Assembly (NCBI RefSeq): GCF_000968375.1
Contig: NZ_CP009933.1
Span: forward strand, 3,038,001 to 3,102,000
DNA: 64,000 bases
Source of the DNA: Clostridium scatologenes
Lineage (GTDB): Bacteria; Bacillota; Clostridia; Clostridiales; Clostridiaceae
Direction of reading: 5' to 3'
Part shown: piece after piece, positions 1-8,872 of the stretch
How positions within the stretch are numbered: the first letter of the stretch is position 1
Layout: the number at the start of each line of letters is the position of its first letter
The notes under the pieces: generated by a model
Databases searched by the model: none
Told to the model about the DNA's origin: nothing
What the model saw: the letters and a program-made list of their open reading frames with translations, nothing else
Program-made: the position numbers and the translations under genes

Positions 1-125
1 TAGTCAATATAATTTAACTTAGAATAAAATATTAAATAAAACTTTTGTTTAGTTAAACCCTAAATTTATATCATTTATAGGATATTATAATGTTAACAAT
101 TCATATAATTATTATATAAACTAAA

Positions 126-149
126 GGATTTGAATTAAAATTCAAATCC
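126..149 (-). terminator. intrinsic terminator after spoVS
   Basis: A perfect 9-bp inverted repeat (GGATTTGAA and TTCAAATCC, loop of 6) lies 20 bases past the spoVS stop and is followed on the minus strand by a T-rich stretch (TTTAGTTT). It would end the spoVS transcript. Bases 1-125, at the window edge, show nothing I can support. Confidence 0.7.
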
Positions 150-169
150 CTTTATAAATCTTATTATTC

Positions 170-430
170 TTATCTTGGCTGTACTATTAACTTTATAGCA
201 GTTCTTTCTTCTCCATCTATCTCGATATCAGTAAACGCTGGAATACATATTAGGTCTATTCCACTTGGTGCTACAAATCCTCTTGCTATAGCCACAGCTT
301 TTACAGCTTGATTCAATGCTCCTGCTCCTATAGCTTGTATTTCTGCAGCTCCTCGTTCTCTTAAAACTCCTGCTAGAGCACCTGCAACTGAATTTGGGCT
401 TGATTTTGCTGAAACTTTTAATACTTCCAT
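170..430 (-). CDS. spoVS: stage V sporulation protein S (SpoVS), first copy
   Basis: This 86-residue protein is a full-length SpoVS, a small Alba-like protein needed for normal spore development in Bacillus and widespread in clostridia. It begins MEVLKVSA, keeps the conserved IGAGALNQAVKA and RGFVAPSGIDL stretches and ends in the usual ERTAIKLIV region. A GGAGG site lies 9 bases before the ATG. It follows rny as in Bacillus, although the ymdB gene that separates them there is absent. A paralogue sits at 51031-51291; by eye they agree at about 61 of 86 positions. Nucleic-acid binding is inferred from the Alba-like fold. Confidence 0.95.
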   Translation of the reverse strand: MEVLKVSAKSSPNSVAGALAGVLRERGAAEIQAIGAGALNQAVKAVAIARGFVAPSGIDLICIPAFTDIEIDGEERTAIKLIVQPR

Positions 431-505
431 AATAAACCTCCTATATGTTATATTAACTTAATTAGTTATTGTTACTACTTTATAATATTCTACAAAAAAT
501 TAAAA

Positions 506-556
506 ATTCCTTTTAAATTTTGTAAAGCTTTAAACTTTACATAATTCAAAAGGAAT
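506..556 (-). terminator. intrinsic terminator after rny
   Basis: A two-part hairpin: outer arms ATTCCTTTT/AAAAGGAAT (9 bp) and inner arms TGTAAAG/CTTTACA around the loop CTTTAAA. On the minus strand it is followed by two T runs. It lies just after the rny stop and separates rny from spoVS. Confidence 0.75.
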
Positions 557-570
557 AATTATCATCTTAG

Positions 571-2112
571 CTATTTTGCATATTCGATGGCACGTGTTTC
601 TCTTATAACATTAACCTTTATTTGACCAGGATATTCTAATTCATTCTCTATGGTTTTAACTATGTTTCTTGCCATTTCAATAGCACCTGCATCATCAATT
701 TCTTCTGGTTTTATCATAATTCTGATTTCTCTACCTGCTTGAATGGCATATGACTTTTCTACCCCTTCACATGTGTTTGCTATTTCTTCTAATTTTTCTA
801 ATCTTTTAATATAAGCTTCTAAAGTTTCTCTTCTTGCTCCAGGTCTTGCAGCTGATATTGCATCTGCTGCTTGAACAAGCACCGCTTCTAAGGATATAGA
901 TTCTACATCCCCATGATGAGCTGCAATAGCATTAACTATTATAGCAGATTCACGATACTTTTTGGCAACTTCTGACCCAATGATAGCATGAGGTCCTTCT
1001 ACTTCATGATCCACAGCCTTACCTATGTCATGTAATAGTCCTGCCCTCTTAGCTACAGTTGGATCTATTCCAAGTTCTGAAGCCATAAGACCTGCTAAAT
1101 AAGCAACCTCTATAGAATGTTTTAGTACATTTTGACCATAACTGGTCCTATATTTCAATCTTCCTAATAATTTTATTAATTCTAAATGAAGACCGTGTAC
1201 TCCTGTTTCAAAAGTTGCTTGTTCGCCTTCTTCTTTAATATCATTTTCAACTTCTTTTTTAGCTTTTTCAACCATTTCTTCGATTCTTGCTGGATGAATT
1301 CTTCCATCAATAATCAATTTTTCTAATGCTATTCTCGCTACTTCTCTCCTTATTGGATCAAATCCTGAAAGAATTACTGCTTCAGGTGTATCATCAATAA
1401 TTAAATCTACACCAGTAAGAGTCTCAAGGGTTCTTATGTTTCTGCCTTCTCTACCTATTATTCTTCCTTTCATTTCATCGTTAGGAAGAGTGACTACATG
1501 AACTGTAGTTTCAGCGACATGATCTGCTGCACACCTTTGGATAGCACAAGTTATTACTTCTCTTGCCCTCTTGTCTGCTTCCTCTTTTGCTTTTGTTTCC
1601 ACTTCTTTAATCATCATCGCAGATTCATGCTTTATTTCCTTACTAACTTCTTCTAATAAAATTTCTTTAGCTTCTTCAGTTGTTAAACCTGAAAGCTTTT
1701 CTAATTCTTCTCTTTCTTTTTCATATAATTTCTCTACATTTGCTTGAATTTCATTAATCTCTTGTTGCTTTTTACTTATATTTTCTTCTCTTTTCTCCAA
1801 CATATCACTTTTTTTATCAAGTAATTCTTCTCTTTGGATTAACCTTCTTTCAAGTCTTTGACTTTCATTTCTTCTATCTCTTGATTCTTTTTCTAAGTCT
1901 GATCTTAATTTATGAACTTCTTCCTTAGCTTCAAGTATAGCCTCTTTCTTTTTAGACTCAGCATCTCTTTCTGTTTCTTCTTTTAATCTATTAGACTCTT
2001 CTTGAGCCTGTGATTTTATAGCATGCGCTTTATTTTTTACAACATAAAACTCTACTAATAAACCAATGGCTATTATTACGCCAGCAATAATTTCATATAT
2101 AATAGGACTCAC
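571..2112 (-). CDS. rny: ribonuclease Y
   Basis: Membrane-anchored endoribonuclease that starts decay of many mRNAs in Firmicutes. The 513-residue protein has the full family layout: an N-terminal membrane segment (about residues 4-24), a long charged coiled coil (about 30-195), a KH RNA-binding domain with GRIIGREGRNIR near 216-227, and an HD metal-phosphohydrolase domain with LLHDIGK near 359-365. The start is GTG, 7 bases after GGAGG; an overlapping ATG is out of frame. It has its own promoter (2234-2262) and terminator, so it is probably a single-gene unit next to recA, a common arrangement in Firmicutes. Confidence 0.98.
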   Translation of the reverse strand: MSPIIYEIIAGVIIAIGLLVEFYVVKNKAHAIKSQAQEESNRLKEETERDAESKKKEAILEAKEEVHKLRSDLEKESRDRRNESQRLERRLIQREELLDKKSDMLEKREENISKKQQEINEIQANVEKLYEKEREELEKLSGLTTEEAKEILLEEVSKEIKHESAMMIKEVETKAKEEADKRAREVITCAIQRCAADHVAETTVHVVTLPNDEMKGRIIGREGRNIRTLETLTGVDLIIDDTPEAVILSGFDPIRREVARIALEKLIIDGRIHPARIEEMVEKAKKEVENDIKEEGEQATFETGVHGLHLELIKLLGRLKYRTSYGQNVLKHSIEVAYLAGLMASELGIDPTVAKRAGLLHDIGKAVDHEVEGPHAIIGSEVAKKYRESAIIVNAIAAHHGDVESISLEAVLVQAADAISAARPGARRETLEAYIKRLEKLEEIANTCEGVEKSYAIQAGREIRIMIKPEEIDDAGAIEMARNIVKTIENELEYPGQIKVNVIRETRAIEYAK

Positions 2113-2233
2113 ATGAACACCTCCTTTGCTTTTTATGCATCTATCATTTAGTTAAATATGCAAGCATAGAAAAGGTGACATATTTATTCAATTGGTAATT
2201 AATTTAATACATGATAAACCAGAATTTGTCTTA

Positions 2234-2262
2234 ATTTTATATTATATTTTGCCCATTGTCAA
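2234..2262 (-). promoter_or_regulatory. sigma-A-type promoter of rny
   Basis: On the minus strand TTGACA (2257-2262) is followed after 17 bases by TAAAAT (2234-2239). It gives a leader of roughly 115 bases before the rny GTG. The match is good for -35 and fair for -10; other -10 choices in this TA-rich stretch have poor spacing. Confidence 0.65.
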
Positions 2263-2340
2263 GTTTTATGTGCATTATTTCAGTTATTGTCTTTCTTACT
2301 AATTACTTCAATAAATTACACCAATAATTGTTTAATAAAA

Positions 2341-2364
2341 TCGCAAGTTTTTTACAACTTGCGA
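2341..2364 (-). terminator. intrinsic terminator after recA
   Basis: Perfect 9-bp stem TCGCAAGTT/AACTTGCGA with a 6-base loop and a TTTTATT tail on the minus strand, 11 bases after the recA stop. Confidence 0.85.
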
Positions 2365-2375
2365 TAGCCTAAATA

Positions 2376-3452
2376 CTATTTATTTTCAGAATTAGCTTCT
2401 TGTTTTGATTTATTTTCATTTTTTGTTTCAACTTTATTTGCACTAGGTTTCATAATAGGCAACTCGTATTTTTCTCTTATTTTGTTTTCTATTTCATATA
2501 GTATATTTGAATTTTCCTTTAAAAATTGTTTTGCATTTTCTCTTCCTTGACCAAGTCTATTTTCTTTATATGCAAACCACGCTCCACTTTTCTGTACAAG
2601 TTCTTCTCTTACTCCTACATCTAACACATTTCCTTCTCTTGATATTCCTTGATTATACATTATATCAAATTCTGCTTGTTTAAATGGTGGTGCAACTTTA
2701 TTTTTAGTAACTTTTACTCTTGTTCTATTACCTACAATAGAATCTCCTTGCTTTATTGAATCTATTCTTCTAATGTCCATTCTCACTGAAGCATAAAATT
2801 TTAATGCTCTTCCACCTGGTGTAGTCTCAGGATTTCCAAACATGATACCAACTTTTTCTCTTAATTGATTTATAAATATAATCACACATTTTGATTTATT
2901 TATAGCACCTGTAAGTTTTCTTAGGGCTTGAGACATAAGTCTTGCCTGTAACCCCACATGTGAATCTCCCATTTCTCCTTCTATTTCAGCCTTAGGAACC
3001 AAAGCTGCAACAGAATCTACAACAATTACATCTACAGCCCCAGATCTTACTAAAGCTTCAGCTATTTCTAGTGCTTGTTCTCCTGTATCTGGCTGAGATA
3101 CTATTAAGTTTTCTATATCTACTCCTAATGCTCTTGCATAAACTGGATCTAATGCATGCTCTGCATCTATAAATGCGGCAGCTCCTGCAGCTTTTTGCGC
3201 TTCAGCTACTATATGCAGTGCAACAGTAGTTTTACCTGAAGATTCAGGACCATATATTTCTACTACTCTTCCTCTTGGAACACCACCTATTCCTAAAGCT
3301 ATATCAAGATCTAAACATCCTGTAGATATAGCTTCTATATCTAAAGTACTATGTTCTCCTAATTTCATTATAGATCCTTTTCCAAATTGCTTCTCTATCT
3401 GTCCAAGTGCAGCCTCTAAAGCCTTTAACTTTTCGCCATTAACGTTTCCCAA
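2376..3452 (-). CDS. recA: recombinase RecA
   Basis: RecA forms filaments on single-stranded DNA, drives homologous strand exchange and activates LexA self-cleavage. The protein shows the Walker A motif GPESSGKT (near residue 70), the Walker B region VDVIVVDSVAALVPK, the loop L2 region NQLREKVGIMFGNPETTPGG, and a polar C-terminal tail rich in K, E and N. I place the start at TTG 3452 (MGNVNGEKL), 8 bases after AGGAAG; a GTG at 3461 almost touches that site. This gives 358 residues, a normal length. A LexA-type box upstream indicates SOS control. Confidence 0.97.
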   Translation of the reverse strand: MGNVNGEKLKALEAALGQIEKQFGKGSIMKLGEHSTLDIEAISTGCLDLDIALGIGGVPRGRVVEIYGPESSGKTTVALHIVAEAQKAAGAAAFIDAEHALDPVYARALGVDIENLIVSQPDTGEQALEIAEALVRSGAVDVIVVDSVAALVPKAEIEGEMGDSHVGLQARLMSQALRKLTGAINKSKCVIIFINQLREKVGIMFGNPETTPGGRALKFYASVRMDIRRIDSIKQGDSIVGNRTRVKVTKNKVAPPFKQAEFDIMYNQGISREGNVLDVGVREELVQKSGAWFAYKENRLGQGRENAKQFLKENSNILYEIENKIREKYELPIMKPSANKVETKNENKSKQEANSENK

Positions 3453-3515
3453 AAGGGTCACTTCCTTTCTTAAATTACAGTATATAATAATCTAAAACTC
3501 GCTTATCATAATTTC

Positions 3516-3527
3516 GAACACTTGTTC
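3516..3527 (-). promoter_or_regulatory. LexA (SOS) box upstream of recA
   Basis: The sequence GAACACTTGTTC is a perfect GAAC-N4-GTTC palindrome, the Gram-positive LexA/DinR consensus core, about 65 bases before the recA start. The rest of the roughly 300-base recA-pgsA gap holds this box and the inverted repeat at 3656-3725. I could not fix a single recA promoter with confidence. Confidence 0.8.
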
Positions 3528-3655
3528 TAAACTAATTATATAATATATTACATTTATGGTCAACTACATAAATGTAATTTTAAAAATAACATTTTTAACT
3601 TTACAATATAATTATTGACATCATTCTATATATCTAGTCCACAAATAAAAAATAA

Positions 3656-3725
3656 GATACAATTTTCAAAGTGAATAATGATTACTAACTTTCTTAATAC
3701 TCAATATTCACTAAAATATTGTATC
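3656..3725 (-). terminator. long imperfect hairpin after pgsA, probable terminator
   Basis: Arms of about 21 bases (3656-3677 starting GATACAATTTT, and 3705-3725 ending TTGTATC) are imperfect inverted repeats. On the minus strand the second arm is followed by TTATTTTTTATTT. It lies 31 bases after the pgsA stop. Confidence 0.55.
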
Positions 3726-3756
3726 ACATTTTAATTCTCACATTAAGCTCTGTTTC

Positions 3757-4344
3757 CTATTTATCTGATCTCATTACTTCCTTATTTTTAACAAAATAGT
3801 CCACACCTGAAATTATAGTAATAATCACTGCTATTCCCATTGCTACATCTGTAGTTATATTTAAAAATTTATGTGGATAATTAATAAACCTTCTAACAAT
3901 TCCCAATGATACATGATTATAATTCAAGTTTACCAGTGCTAATACGATTGCTATTATTTGAGTTACTGTTTTAGCTTTTCCCCATTTACTAGCTGCTATA
4001 ACTATCCCTTCTGCCGCAGCAACTGTTCTCAATCCTGTTACTGCAAATTCTCTAGCAATAATTATTGTAGCTACCCAATTTGGTATTATACGATACTCTA
4101 CTAATGATATTAATGCCGCAGTAACTAATAACTTATCTGCCAAAGGATCCATAAACTTACCAAACCTAGTTACTTGATTTCTACTTCTTGCTATGTATCC
4201 ATCCAGTTTATCTGTAATTGAAGCTATTACAAATATAGCAATAGCAATAAGTTTACCATAAGGTACACCTTTTATAGTTATAAATATTAGAAAGAACGGA
4301 ATTAATAAAATTCTTAATATTGTAAGTTTATTTGCAAGATTCAT
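3757..4344 (-). CDS. pgsA: CDP-diacylglycerol--glycerol-3-phosphate 3-phosphatidyltransferase
   Basis: Integral membrane enzyme making phosphatidylglycerol phosphate, the committed step to phosphatidylglycerol and cardiolipin. The 195-residue protein begins MNLANKLTILRILLIP and carries the CDP-alcohol phosphotransferase signature D-x2-DG-x2-AR-x8-G-x3-D-x3-D in the SITDKLDGYIARSRNQVT to FMDPLADK stretch (about residues 45-80), followed by several hydrophobic segments. Start at ATG 4344, 9 bases after AGGAG; TTG and GTG codons just upstream are too close to it. It overlaps the end of rimO by 17 bases, so the two are probably co-transcribed. Confidence 0.95.
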   Translation of the reverse strand: MNLANKLTILRILLIPFFLIFITIKGVPYGKLIAIAIFVIASITDKLDGYIARSRNQVTRFGKFMDPLADKLLVTAALISLVEYRIIPNWVATIIIAREFAVTGLRTVAAAEGIVIAASKWGKAKTVTQIIAIVLALVNLNYNHVSLGIVRRFINYPHKFLNITTDVAMGIAVIITIISGVDYFVKNKEVMRSDK

Positions 4345-5665
4345 CACATACAACTCCTATTAAATCATATTCTAAACTATGAGTAATCCTTACGTTAACT
4401 ATAGAGCCAACTTCTAAATTTTTATCGCTGTTAAAGTATACTAGCCCATCTATCTCTGGTGTCATTTCATAACTTCTTCCATACCATTCCTCTTCTTTAC
4501 CTTCTACAATAACTTCATATATTCTTCCAATTTTACTGCTATTAATTTGTTTTGATATTCCCTGTTGGACACTCATCAATTCTTCTTCGCGACTTTCTTT
4601 TATACTTTCATCAATTTGATTTTTCATTAAAGCTGCTGGAGTTCCATCTTCTCTTGAATATTTGAACACTCCTAATTTATCTATTTTTTCCTCTTTAATA
4701 AAATCTTTTAATTGTTGAAAGTCTTCTTCAGTTTCCCCTGGAAAGCCTACTATAATAGATGTTCTAAGTACAATATTTTTTACTTTTTCTCGAAGTTTAT
4801 TTATGTTATTTAATATCTCTTCTTTAGTTCCTCTTCTTCCCATAGCTTTTAAAACATTATTACTTATATGTTGCAGTGGAATATCTAAATATTTGCACAC
4901 TTTAGAATTAGTTGCTATTTCATCTATAAGTTCTTCTGTAATTTCTTCTGGATAACAATAAAGTACTCTTATCCAATGAATATTATCTATTTCAGAAAGC
5001 TTATGTATAAGTTCACTAAGAGCTTTCTTACCGTATATGTCTGTTCCATATCTAGTTGTATCTTGAGCTACAAGTATTATTTCCTTGACACCTTGCTGTG
5101 CTAAACTTTGTGCTTCTTTTATAATATTTTCCATTGACCTACTTCTATATTTTCCTCTTATTTTAGGAATTATACAATAAGTACAAAAATTATTACAACC
5201 TTCTGCTATTCTGATGTAAGCTGTATGTAATGGAGTTGTTAAAATTCTTTCACCTTCATTGATTCCTATATCTTTATATTCACAACTATAAACTTTTTCT
5301 TCACTATTTTTAATACACTTATCAATGCTTTCATTCAATTTATCATAATCATTAACTCCCAGCATTACATCTATTTCTGGCATAAGTTCCATAAGTTCCT
5401 TACCATATCTTTGAGTAAGACATCCTGTTACTACAAGTAACTTACAATTATACTTATTTTTATATTTAGCCATTTCCAATATAGTATCTATAGATTCTTG
5501 TTTTGAAGATTCTATAAACCCGCAAGTATTTACAATTATTATGTCTGCTTTTCTTGAATCATTTACTATTTCATTGTTAGCTTTAATATTGTTGAGAATA
5601 ATTTCAGAATCTATTCTATTTTTATCACAGCCCAAACTTATTAGTCCAACTTTTAAATTATCCAC
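4328..5665 (-). CDS. rimO: ribosomal protein S12 methylthiotransferase RimO
   Basis: Radical SAM enzyme that adds a methylthio group to an aspartate of ribosomal protein S12. The 445-residue protein shows the three methylthiotransferase domains: the N-terminal cluster domain with GLISLGCDKNRIDSE, IIVNTCGF and VVTGCLTQRYG cysteines, the radical SAM domain with the CNNFCTYC motif (CxxxCxxC), and a C-terminal TRAM domain (from about residue 370). The GTG start at 5665 is chosen because AGGAGG lies 6 bases upstream; a longer reading to 5707 would pass through that site. Downstream pgsA overlaps its end. MiaB is the main alternative, but the SLGCDKN start is RimO-like. Confidence 0.93.
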   Translation of the reverse strand: MDNLKVGLISLGCDKNRIDSEIILNNIKANNEIVNDSRKADIIIVNTCGFIESSKQESIDTILEMAKYKNKYNCKLLVVTGCLTQRYGKELMELMPEIDVMLGVNDYDKLNESIDKCIKNSEEKVYSCEYKDIGINEGERILTTPLHTAYIRIAEGCNNFCTYCIIPKIRGKYRSRSMENIIKEAQSLAQQGVKEIILVAQDTTRYGTDIYGKKALSELIHKLSEIDNIHWIRVLYCYPEEITEELIDEIATNSKVCKYLDIPLQHISNNVLKAMGRRGTKEEILNNINKLREKVKNIVLRTSIIVGFPGETEEDFQQLKDFIKEEKIDKLGVFKYSREDGTPAALMKNQIDESIKESREEELMSVQQGISKQINSSKIGRIYEVIVEGKEEEWYGRSYEMTPEIDGLVYFNSDKNLEVGSIVNVRITHSLEYDLIGVVCDESCK

Positions 5666-5761
5666 TATTTTTCCTCCTGAATATATACTGTTAAAATTAA
5701 AAAACACACACTTTATTTTAAATCTACTTTTTATATTTTACAAGTAAGTTTTTAGATTTAA

Positions 5762-8026
5762 TTACAAATCTTCTCGATTTATAAGCACCTGTCTTGGTTT
5801 ACTTCCATCTCTCCCTGAAATAATTCCTCTTTCCTCCATTTGATCTATTATTCTAGCAGCTCTATTATATCCTATTCTGAGTCTTCTTTGTAAAAGCGAT
5901 GTAGAGGCTTGACCTGCATCAACAACTATTCTGGTAGCTTCACTCAATAATTCATCACATTCTGAATTACTTCCACTTGTACTATTATCTATTTGACTTA
6001 TTATTTCATCTTTATATTCTGGTTCTCCTTGCTGTTCTTTAATAAAGTTAACCACATTTTCCACTTCATTTTCCGAAATAAATGCTCCTTGTATTCTTAC
6101 AGGCTTAGGCTCTCCTACTGGATAAAATAACATATCTCCTTTACCTAAAAGCTTTTCTGCACCAGTGGTATCAAGTATAGTTCGAGAATCTATCTGACTT
6201 GATACAGCAAAAGAGATTCTGGATGGTATATTAGCTTTTATGACTCCTGTAATAACGTCAACAGAAGGTCTTTGAGTTGCAATAACTAGATGCATACCTG
6301 CAGCTCTTGCCATTTGTGCCAACCTTCCTATATAATCTTCAATATCATTTGGACATACCATCATTAAATCTGCTAATTCATCAATAATTATTACCACAAA
6401 AGGTAATTTGCTTTCAATTTTACCTTTTTCAAATAATTCATTATAACCTTCAATATTTCTCACTGAATTTTCCGCAAAAAGTTTATACCTTCTGGTCATC
6501 TCTTGAACAGCCCAGTTTAAAGCACCTGCAGCTTTTTTCGGATCTGTAACAACAGGTATCAAAAGATGAGGTATTCCATTATAAACACTTAGTTCAACTA
6601 CTTTAGGATCTATCATTAAAAGTTTAACATTTTCTGGTGAGTATTTATAAAGCAAACTTATTATAAGAGTATTTATACATACACTTTTACCCGAACCAGT
6701 TGCACCTGCTATAAGCATATGAGGCATTTTACTAAGATCAGATACAACACAATTTCCTCCTATATCTTTTCCTAAGCAGTAAACTAAATTTTTATTATAA
6801 TTTACAAATTCAGGTGACTCTATAACCTCTCTCAAATAAACAGGTGTTAAATCTCTATTAGGTACTTCTATTCCTATAGCAGATTTACCAGGTATAGGAG
6901 CCTCTATTCTAACTCCTGAAGCCGCAAGTCCTAATGCTATATCATCAGATAAATTCACTATTTTACTTACCTTCACTCCTGGGCTTGGCTGTAATTCAAA
7001 TCTGGTAACTGAAGGTCCTTTACTAACTTGATTGACATTGGCATCAACACCAAAACTAGCTAATGTCTCAACTAACTTATTAGCATTACTGATTAATTCC
7101 CTTTTATCTTCTTTATTTAATTTAGATTGAATATTAAGCTTAAGCAAATCTACTGGTGGTGTTTTATATTTAATGCTTTGTACATTATGACCTATTTTTA
7201 TCTGCCTATTAAGTTCCATATTAATCGAATCATCTACTGCTTTGTCTGCAGCACACTGAACTTGTACTTCTGGAACCTTGTCCCTTAATTTTTCATCTTT
7301 TTTAACCTGAATATCCTTTTCTTCTTCATCATTTTTCTTATCTCCTGACTTCATAAAGTCTAATATTTTTATTCTATTATTTATATTTTTTATGAAGCTT
7401 TGCTTTTCATCATTATTCTCTAAATGATCATCTTTTATATCTTCTTTTTCTTTAATAATTTCATCATCCATACTATCGTCTTTCAATGCATACTTAATAT
7501 TATGTAATATGTCATATATGGTAATTTTGCTCATCAATATGAAGCATATTATATATATAGCAATAAAAATCACATAGCATCCTGCAGTACCAAATAAATT
7601 TAACAAAGGTATATCAATTAAAAAACTTATAATTCCTCCATGCAATATTTTGTCTGTTTCATATATCCTTTTTATACCTAAGCTTATATCATTATTTACA
7701 TAATAATTAGGCATTAATATCAACTGTATAAATAATAAAGTATCTATTATAAAAATTAGTATTCCATAAAATTTCTTACTAAAGCTTATCCTATTCTTTT
7801 TTACTATGCAACAAAATCCTATAAAAATTATTAAAATAGGAAAAATAAAGGCTCCAAGTCCTGCAATGGCTATTAATATTTTTCTTACAAATTTGCCTAA
7901 GATGCCTGAGACTCCAGAAGAAAAAACACTAATTACCATAAGTACCCCTACAGTAACTAATAAAATGCCTTTTATATCACTGTTTAATTCATATTTTTCT
8001 TTTTTCTTAGCCATTTTCCTAGCCAT
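5762..8026 (-). CDS. ftsK: DNA translocase FtsK/SpoIIIE
   Basis: ATP-driven DNA pump that clears chromosome DNA from the division septum and, in SpoIIIE, moves the chromosome into the forespore. The 754-residue protein has four or five membrane segments in the first 180 residues, a polar linker rich in K, D and E, and the motor domain with Walker A GATGSGKS and Walker B VVIIIDELADLMM. It ends in a gamma winged-helix domain (SLLQRRLRIGYNRAARI). Start at ATG 8026, 11 bases after GGAGG; a GTG at 8038 overlaps the site. Whether it acts in division, sporulation or both cannot be told from sequence. Confidence 0.95.
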   Translation of the reverse strand: MARKMAKKKEKYELNSDIKGILLVTVGVLMVISVFSSGVSGILGKFVRKILIAIAGLGAFIFPILIIFIGFCCIVKKNRISFSKKFYGILIFIIDTLLFIQLILMPNYYVNNDISLGIKRIYETDKILHGGIISFLIDIPLLNLFGTAGCYVIFIAIYIICFILMSKITIYDILHNIKYALKDDSMDDEIIKEKEDIKDDHLENNDEKQSFIKNINNRIKILDFMKSGDKKNDEEEKDIQVKKDEKLRDKVPEVQVQCAADKAVDDSINMELNRQIKIGHNVQSIKYKTPPVDLLKLNIQSKLNKEDKRELISNANKLVETLASFGVDANVNQVSKGPSVTRFELQPSPGVKVSKIVNLSDDIALGLAASGVRIEAPIPGKSAIGIEVPNRDLTPVYLREVIESPEFVNYNKNLVYCLGKDIGGNCVVSDLSKMPHMLIAGATGSGKSVCINTLIISLLYKYSPENVKLLMIDPKVVELSVYNGIPHLLIPVVTDPKKAAGALNWAVQEMTRRYKLFAENSVRNIEGYNELFEKGKIESKLPFVVIIIDELADLMMVCPNDIEDYIGRLAQMARAAGMHLVIATQRPSVDVITGVIKANIPSRISFAVSSQIDSRTILDTTGAEKLLGKGDMLFYPVGEPKPVRIQGAFISENEVENVVNFIKEQQGEPEYKDEIISQIDNSTSGSNSECDELLSEATRIVVDAGQASTSLLQRRLRIGYNRAARIIDQMEERGIISGRDGSKPRQVLINREDL

Positions 8027-8100
8027 GTAACTTATCACCTCCAGTTAATAATTCTACATTTAATAAAAATTTCCTTTCAAACTTTCTATAAATATAAATT

Positions 8101-8121
8101 ACCATAGGATGCACCTATGGT
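8101..8121 (-). terminator. hairpin between the ClpP-like gene and ftsK
   Basis: Perfect 8-bp arms ACCATAGG/CCTATGGT with a 5-base loop, 15 bases after the clpP-like stop. The minus-strand tail (AATTTATATTT) is U-rich but not a clean run, so it may end or weaken transcription before ftsK. The plus-strand tail GATTTTT is about equally suitable. Confidence 0.6.
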
Positions 8122-8136
8122 GATTTTTAATGAAAA

Positions 8137-8808
8137 TTATTTTTTCTCCATAAGAACATTTAATTTCTTTATAGCATCACTTATGCCTCCTACTCCATCT
8201 ATAAGTCCAGCTTCTACTGCCTGTTCTCCTATTAATATAGTACCCATATCATTTAAAAGCTCATCTGTCTGAACCATAAGTTTTTGAACCTGTTCTCTCT
8301 TTATTTTGGATGTTCTCACTATAAATTCTGTTATTCTTTCCTGCATTTTGTTAAAATATTCAAAGGTTTGAGGTACACCTATAATTAAACCATTCATTCT
8401 TATCGGATGAATGATCATAGTAGCTGAAGGTGATATAAAAGAATAATCTGCAGCAGTAGCAAGTGGTACTCCTATGGAGTGTCCTCCTCCAATAACTAAA
8501 GAAACTGTAGGCTTACTTAAACTCCTTATCATCTCAGCTATTGCAAGTCCTGCTTCAACATCACCACCTACAGTATTTAAAACTATTAGCAATCCTTCTA
8601 TATTTTCGTCATTTTCTATATTTATTAATTGAGGTATAACATGTTCATACTTAGTACTTTTACTTTGAGGAGGTAAAATCATGTGTCCTTCAATTTGACC
8701 TATTATAGGAAGCACTTGAATTTTATCCTTACTTTTTTCATTACTCATAACACCTAGTTCTTTTATACTTTCCAGATTTTCATTTTTATTATCGTTCTCT
8801 TCTGACAT
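8137..8808 (-). CDS. ClpP-family serine protease (TepA-like)
   Basis: A 223-residue member of the ClpP/crotonase superfamily, closest in layout to the translocation-enhancing protein TepA/YmfB found beside ftsK/spoIIIE in many Firmicutes. The catalytic serine is likely in GGGHSIGVPLA and the histidine in TMIIHPIRM, about 24 residues later, matching ClpP spacing. The first 35 residues are polar and replace the ClpP N-terminal loops. It is not the housekeeping ClpP. ATG 8808 follows GGAGGGG. Its substrate is unknown here; roles in protein export or signal-peptide degradation come from distant relatives. Confidence 0.85.
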   Translation of the reverse strand: MSEENDNKNENLESIKELGVMSNEKSKDKIQVLPIIGQIEGHMILPPQSKSTKYEHVIPQLINIENDENIEGLLIVLNTVGGDVEAGLAIAEMIRSLSKPTVSLVIGGGHSIGVPLATAADYSFISPSATMIIHPIRMNGLIIGVPQTFEYFNKMQERITEFIVRTSKIKREQVQKLMVQTDELLNDMGTILIGEQAVEAGLIDGVGGISDAIKKLNVLMEKK

Positions 8809-8872
8809 AATAATCCCCTCCTTAATACAAATTTATTTTATGCATTAAAGAGGACACCTATTCATTTTAATA

